Assembly (NCBI GenBank): GCA_030265145.1
Contig: JARBES010000129.1
Location: 10,153,787-10,177,974 of the forward strand
Source of the DNA: Strongylocentrotus pallidus
Taxonomy: Eukaryota > Echinodermata > Echinoidea > Camarodonta > Strongylocentrotidae
Length of the DNA: 24,188 nucleotides
Direction of reading: 5' to 3'
Both the position numbers and the translations under genes were made by a program. Below the pieces are notes generated by a model that saw only the letters and a list, made by a program, of their open reading frames with translations, made no database searches and was not told where the DNA came from. The first letter of the stretch is position 1, and each line of letters opens with the position of its first letter. Shown here piece after piece: positions 18,891 to 24,188 of the stretch.

Positions 18891-21409
18891 GAGTCATAAA
18901 CACTAGTATTAATTTAAAGCCTTTAGCCTTTTCTGATGAATAAACATTTGCAAATGGAGAGAGAAAAGCAAATGCAGAAAGAGAAAGACAATAAAGGGGT
19001 CTGAACAGTGTATTGGAAGTATACCAAAAACTCAAGTTTCCCCGTCATATATTACAATAAATATGCACTTGAACTGTCATTTGTTAATCTACATGTATTT
19101 TAATCAATTTAAATTAATATGTATACTTAACAGCTCATAAAATTAAATAACATAACATTGCTAATTCCTAAAGTCATTGTAAAAGACCGATTTGGAAAAC
19201 GTCATACCCACACACAAAAATATCTTAGGCTAGTTGACACTGAATGTCAATCTATTTGTTTGATTGTACGTTTTCTATTTCAATGCAATTGTTGTAAAAT
19301 CAAACCATAATACCCAATCTCAATGCTTACAATTGCAATATGGGAAAATTGTGGATTTAAAGCAAGGCAATACCAAAACATGCATATGGGAATCTCAGCT
19401 TCAAACCTTCAATGCAACATTTGTGTGCATGATGAATAGGGCACAACGATAGATTATCCACATGTACATGTATGTAGCCTGCCCAATTACACTTGGCAAT
19501 TGATTATCATGAAAATTTGCCCAACATTGAGGGGAAAGAGAAGAGTAAATGAATGCCGGGAGTAACGGTCTCCTAAAGGTCATGTTTGTCCAACTGCCAT
19601 GATGAGAGTAAGATAATAAATCATTGCCTTGTTCACCCTAGCTTCCAATGGCTATCGTCCAGAAATCTAAGTCCTGGAAGATCAAGTTCCTAGTAGAGTT
19701 GGACATTTATGCATAAAATTCACAAAGGAAGTTGTCCCTGGATAATCATGTTCATACTGTGACAAACTTCCAGAACTCAAAGACACAGAAGATGAAGGTT
19801 TTGAAGATTCCTAGCGTGAACATAATTTTAAGAGCAAGTCGGAGGAAGTTGTCACTGTCCAGATGAATTCCATTCAGGTGGTAGTTGGAAAGTAACACAA
19901 CAGTTCTATAAGAAGATACTTGCAAGTCTTGCTCGTTGTTCAAGCATATTCCTGGATTCATATTTTCATCCAGATTCCAGGAAGAATATCACTTGAGTAT
20001 TACATTTAAAGGTCAGCAAAACTTAGCATAATAAGATCCATGCAGAGATACATGTACACTGCAGAATCCCACCTGTTAGTGCCAGTGTGGAAGAATATTT
20101 CTGTGATTTTTTGATATCCTAGAAATGGGTAATTTGTAACATGCAGTCCTGAAGGAATATCAGCAGCTTCCTCCACATTTCCTCCACATACATGTATCTG
20201 ATGATCAGAGAAGATAGCTTATCAACCAGAGGTGCACTGAAATGCCTCAGGAATCTTTTTTCTTCCATCTCAGTGACTAATAATAATTTTTGTACAATGA
20301 CATTACCCCAAATAGAACAGAAGTTTGCAAGATCTGGCTAAAATTTGAACAAAATAATAGGCTTGCCTATTCTAGCAAGATACTTTTAACATTCAGGTAC
20401 CTTTCAATAAATGTAGTTCAATTAATGGAAAAAAATGTATTGCAGGAGAAGAGAGTTTATGTAAAAAATTTGCTTCAATACTTCCACATCAGCAGTAGAC
20501 ATGAATCAATAGAGATTGCAAACAGACTAAATCTTTTACATAGAAAGCTTTGAATATATCAATTTAGCAGATTTATCATTCACACAGTTGTGGTGTGGAA
20601 TTAATAGCACGCATGATATTAATAAAGTCATACATGTCACATTATTTGAAAAAAAAAATTTATGGTTACTATGTACATGTACATGTACATGTACATGACA
20701 CGAGTCTCTATAAATATAAACAGGCATAATACTGAAATAATTTATACAACTGTTTATTTAAGGAATAAGATCCATCTAGGACTAAATTGTAGACAAATGT
20801 GATAAAATCATCAAACTGTGTTTTGCTAGGGTGTATAAAATATAAACTGTTTTAACATCTGCATTAGATCGTACAAAATCTGTCAATCTAGGTGTTTGCA
20901 TCTTATAAATATTTATTACAAACAACTAACAATGTATCTCTTGTAATTATTAAGACAGTTCAAACCAGCTTCGCTGCACAGAGAACCATGGATTGTTATG
21001 TAAATGCAAATTACATTATGCATTCCCATACTGCATTCAGAGTCCACTCCACACACACTTGTTAACACTGACTAATGTATGTGTACGGCGAGTATGGACC
21101 ACTTCACACACTGGGTCTAACAACGCAATCATCTCTCTCACATGTACCGGTAATGTGCACTGTATACATTGCACATTTACATGAGGCACTGGTAGATCGA
21201 TCAGAGCTCAAAGTACTCTTATCCATACCATTCTGTAATACTGTTTGTCAGACAAGTCAGAAAATTACTCCAAAGTCACAGATATAGTAGATAAATTGCA
21301 CTCTGAAAAGACCAGCATTTGTTTTTGGATAGCTACATGTAAGATTCAAGAAGACTATATCATATGTTACTCCATTCAGTGGCATTCATAGTTGTCATAA
21401 TATCTTCAT
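18891..21409. other. Upstream flank; no gene recognised
   Basis: AT-rich. Between about 19640 and 20000, words such as GACAACTTCCT (on the minus strand) recur, suggesting an old degraded repeat. An 87-codon plus frame (20290-20553) and a 69-codon minus frame (19752-19961) show no recognised domain. A (GTACAT)n run sits at 20673-20697. Confidence 0.35.
20673..20697. repeat. (GTACAT)4 microsatellite
   Basis: A perfect hexanucleotide run, an expanded form of the ACATGTA word that is frequent throughout the window. Confidence 0.92.
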
Positions 21410-21765
21410 CTTGGGAGGACAATCCTTCAATACAAAGTCCAGTCGGGAAGTGATCCTTTATCTTTTATCCTGACAGTGATGGTGATGGTGATGATGATGG
21501 TGATGATGATGGTGATGATGGTGAGGTTATTTGGGAATATAAATGAAAATGCTTTTTATTTGTGAATGCTTTCTTTAGAACTGCTGAGCATACAATTGGT
21601 ATCTTGGCAGGACAATCTGTCAATACAGTCCACTCTGGAACAGAACAACCATTTCCGATATTAAAAATGATGATGATGATGTTAGTGACTGATGATGATA
21701 TTTAGGAATATGAATTGAAATGTTTATTATTTCTGAAAGCTTTCTTTAAAACTGATGAGCCTACC
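21410..21765. repeat. Tandem duplication of about 193 bp containing GAT microsatellites
   Basis: Copy 1 from 21410 and copy 2 from 21603. Each has CTTGG-AGGACAATC-TCAATACA, then a GAT tract (21477-21524 and 21668-21682), then GGAATAT-AA and GAAAGCTTTCTTTA-type sequence. The GAT tract is much longer in copy 1, so it expanded after duplication or contracted in copy 2. Confidence 0.85.
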
Positions 21766-23164
21766 ATTTCTGCCTTTTGGAGGCTTACTTTGCCTTATTG
21801 GAATTTACCGATCCTACTACACTTCCTAACCACCAGGGATTTTTGTTATCAAGTTCAACTTTCATGGATGCCCCGTTAGAATTGATCAGAGGGCCTGAAA
21901 ATCACCTAAAAGGAGCTAGTTTGTACACAAAAAAGTCAAAACTATGGTCTGAAAATAACTTGCCAGGGCCTGAATTCAGGCTATTGCCTGAAAATTGGCA
22001 TCCCTGAACTCTTCCTTTTGATATAGATGTGCATGTCAACATAGGTCTATCATAATAACTGCATCAAGACTGTAGTGCCCTATAGTGTGGGGCAGTAATT
22101 TTAATGAAATTGCCCATCATTTTTGTCTCCATACAGTCAAAAAACAACAAAAACAAACAAATTATATTTTTCAATGTGAATCTTTGATGGCAAAACCTTC
22201 AAGAATAAACAAATTGATGTCAACTCGAGGTACATGTACCTTCGAATATGTATTGAAGCACAAAGTCTAAATGGAGGTGTGAGAGACTTTTTAGGTTTTT
22301 AAATGCACAATACTTTCACAATCTGTTTTAAAAGGGTGTTTAAAAAAGTATAAGTATGCAATTTATCATTCTATCATATCTTCAAATCCTTCAACAACAA
22401 TGAAAAACAGACTGTCATTGCAATAACAAAGTCAATGGCAGGAAGGATGTGTGAGGGAAAGACAACACCATGCATCATAAATTCACTATCAAGGATATTT
22501 TGATGTGCATAAATTAATACTATGAAATTTTGACATACTGTAACGTACTCAAAGTCTCAAACTCAAGTTTTGCACAGGCATATCCAAGAAGTCCAAGAAT
22601 CAAATACCCACTCCAATCTCTTAAAACTTTGAAGCAAGGTTTCTATAACTATCAGCTTTATTCCTTTACCCCCCCCCCCCCTCCCCATATACCTCACAAT
22701 CTTGAATCCACCTCTGCGCTGGTTGTCAATCTTAACTAACAATAATTTTAAAATACATTCATTTCATAAGGTAATTAAGTTAACCTTTCCCAAATCTAAG
22801 CCTAGCCTGCCTTGGTGCTGTTTGTTACCCTATTGATGATGACTTTTCAAACACTAAGTTCTATCCTGTGCATAGCGATGAGCTGTGCAGATGTTCATGC
22901 CAGTAATCTCTTTTATTCCTGGTGCATCAGTGATTAAAGTATTCATTTTCAATGTACATTTGAAAATGAAGTAATTTGTCCCCAATGGCATTGGCAAGCC
23001 AAGTAAATCATTCATTAATGATACAAAATTACAAATACGTATTTAGGAATAATATGACAAACTAACAGTACACATCTACATGAATGGGTCTTTCTGAGTA
23101 GTTGTGTGGTACAGATGATTCCATGACTGACAGATTTACTATATATAATCTGTCTTCAGCGGCT
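21766..23164. other. Upstream flank; no gene recognised
   Basis: AT-rich. A 76-codon plus frame (21777-22007) contains the recurring word GGCCTGAA and no domain I recognise. A C13 tract lies at 22669-22681. Confidence 0.4.
22669..22685. repeat. Poly-C tract
   Basis: Thirteen C, then TCCCC. Confidence 0.92.
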
Positions 23165-23500
23165 CAACCTAATGTACATACCCTTTCATACAGAAACCTC
23201 TGTGGTGACATGATTCAGGTCTACAAGATCATGCATGGATTGAATGATATGAAGAAAAACAACCTGTTCACAATGAAGGAACTGGAAACCAATTTAAGAG
23301 CTCATAACATGAGGATCCACAAGAAGCATGCACATCTCAACATCCGCAAGTTTAGGTTCACCCGCTGTGTAGTTGACACCTGGAATCAACTACCGATGTC
23401 GGCAGTGAATGCACCAACCATTAACAGCTTCAAATCAGCGGTGGATGCCTATCTTTCGACACAGCTCGACAAGATTAGTTATAGGCCCAGCAGGTGTTAA
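23165..23500 (+). mobile_element. CR1/L2-like LINE, C-terminal tail of the reverse-transcriptase ORF
   Basis: A plus-strand frame of about 110 codons ending at the TAA 23498-23500. It reads TLSYRN-LCGDMIQVYKIMHGLND, then a charged stretch with LRAHNMRIHKKHAHL, then RCVVDTWNQLP and INSFKSAVDAYL. This order (YRR-RGDMI-VYKI, LRGH, RVV-WN-LP, SFK-LD) is the conserved tail after the reverse transcriptase in CR1/L2/Rex-type non-LTR retrotransposons. Non-LTR elements truncate at the 5' end on insertion, which explains the missing polymerase. The frame is uninterrupted, so the copy is not ancient. The 5' boundary is approximate: homology starts around 23165, though the frame is open from 23102. Confidence 0.85.
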
Positions 23501-24188
23501 TCTTGTTGAGTCTTCCCACAGTGTCTTCCAGCCATGGACTAACATATCAAGGAATGAAATCTTTGCAGTGGTGTTTTTATAAGCTATGGGTGGGCACCTG
23601 GGCATTACAAGACATCGTCTTACTATCATAGAAGATAGGTGAATGTTCAATACAGGTGAATACATTGAGTTTGGGATAAATTCCTTGAACTGACATGTTT
23701 CTGAACAGATTTTTTCATGAACTCATAACATGATTTCTTCCTTCTCTCTTGAACCAGGTTGAAAGTCCACATATAACATATCATTAGAATGAGAGTATTC
23801 TGGTCCATACATTATGTGAAGAGCTTGTTTGTGCACTCGTTCTACATGTAGCCTATCTGATTGCATTGGTTATGTGCCTACCTGCTGTTCAAGAGTGGAG
23901 CCGTATGCTCCAGCACCGAACGATCTTATCCAAGGTAGATGACGAGTTAGACTTCAGTGGGGAGGCTGTGACCACCCACCCTTTAAAGGGATCGTTTAAC
24001 AATGTTAAATCTGAGATACACGGTCCTACATGTTACCAGTGTTTGTGATATGGTGTAATATTGAAGCCCTACAAAAAAATCGCGCTTCAAAATGATCAAG
24101 AAGTGCCTCACAAAAGTAAAAATCTTTGAGTGACCGGTTTTACCATACTCGTTTTCCCCAATAGACTGTAGTGTTATGAAAACCGTTC
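23501..24188. other. Downstream of the LINE tail; no gene recognised, probable repeat at the window edge
   Basis: The first part may be LINE 3' sequence. From about 23760 the DNA is GC-richer and a 60-codon plus frame (23866-24048) begins MVMCLPAVQEWSRML. The stretch CCCTTTAAAGGGATCGTTTAAC (around 23980-24001) has the palindromic TTTAAA core that often marks a mobile-element end. I cannot name a family, and the window stops before any partner end. Confidence 0.3.

Noticed and set aside
19752-19961. 69-codon minus frame with mixed hydrophobic content
   Set aside because: Lies in what looks like an old degraded repeat; no family or splice sites recognised.
20290-20553. 87-codon plus frame
   Set aside because: No recognisable domain, and its amino-acid bias follows AT content. 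Kept only as a note in the flank description.
1663-21682. Simple repeats considered as a CRISPR-like array
   Set aside because: They have no regularly spaced repeats with unique spacers, and the sequence is from an animal genome.

Overview
This is animal nuclear DNA. It is AT-rich, with long introns, canonical GT-AG splice sites, a LINE tail and many simple repeats. The recognisable protein is an OSCA/TMEM63-type channel, and the 7-mer ACATGTA occurs again and again. Together these suggest a marine invertebrate, most likely an echinoderm such as a sea urchin. The clade is inferred from texture and is not proven.

The one host gene I can support is the 5' part of a TMEM63-family gene on the minus strand. 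Three coding exons join in perfect reading phase: exon 1 with the start codon (15445-15567), exon 2 (14606-14688) and exon 3 (745-853). They encode the first 105 residues: an N-terminal tail with three glycosylation sequons, the first membrane helix with its RK-x-x-x-DYGR motif, and the start of a cytosolic loop. The rest of the gene lies beyond position 1. Intron 1 is 756 bp and intron 2 is about 13.75 kb, so most of the window is intron. From about 15.7 kb to the right end is upstream flank with no recognisable host gene.

Intron 2 holds, in ascending coordinates: a short direct duplication (1226-1430), a CAC/CAT microsatellite (1663-1747), a degenerate tandem family of about six units (5771-7490) one of which is interrupted by a 339-bp TTAA-flanked element, a polypurine tract with internal repeats (7560-7996), a near-perfect 107-bp foldback (8951-9057), a 180-bp tandem duplication (11581-11951), and a ~530-bp block present twice on either side of a 100-N assembly gap (13026-14264). 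Three separate places (959-1000, 8805-8851, 17602-17670) carry small hairpins with homologous arms, which looks like an undescribed hairpin repeat family.

The upstream flank holds a small strong hairpin close to the gene start, a GT-rich/CpG block near 17 kb, a duplicated block with GAT microsatellites (21410-21765), and the open-frame C-terminal tail of a CR1/L2-like LINE (about 23165-23500). No rRNA, tRNA or CRISPR was recognised. Most open frames in this AT-rich DNA look like chance or repeat shadows. Protein comparisons rest on recalled vertebrate TMEM63 sequences, not on a search.
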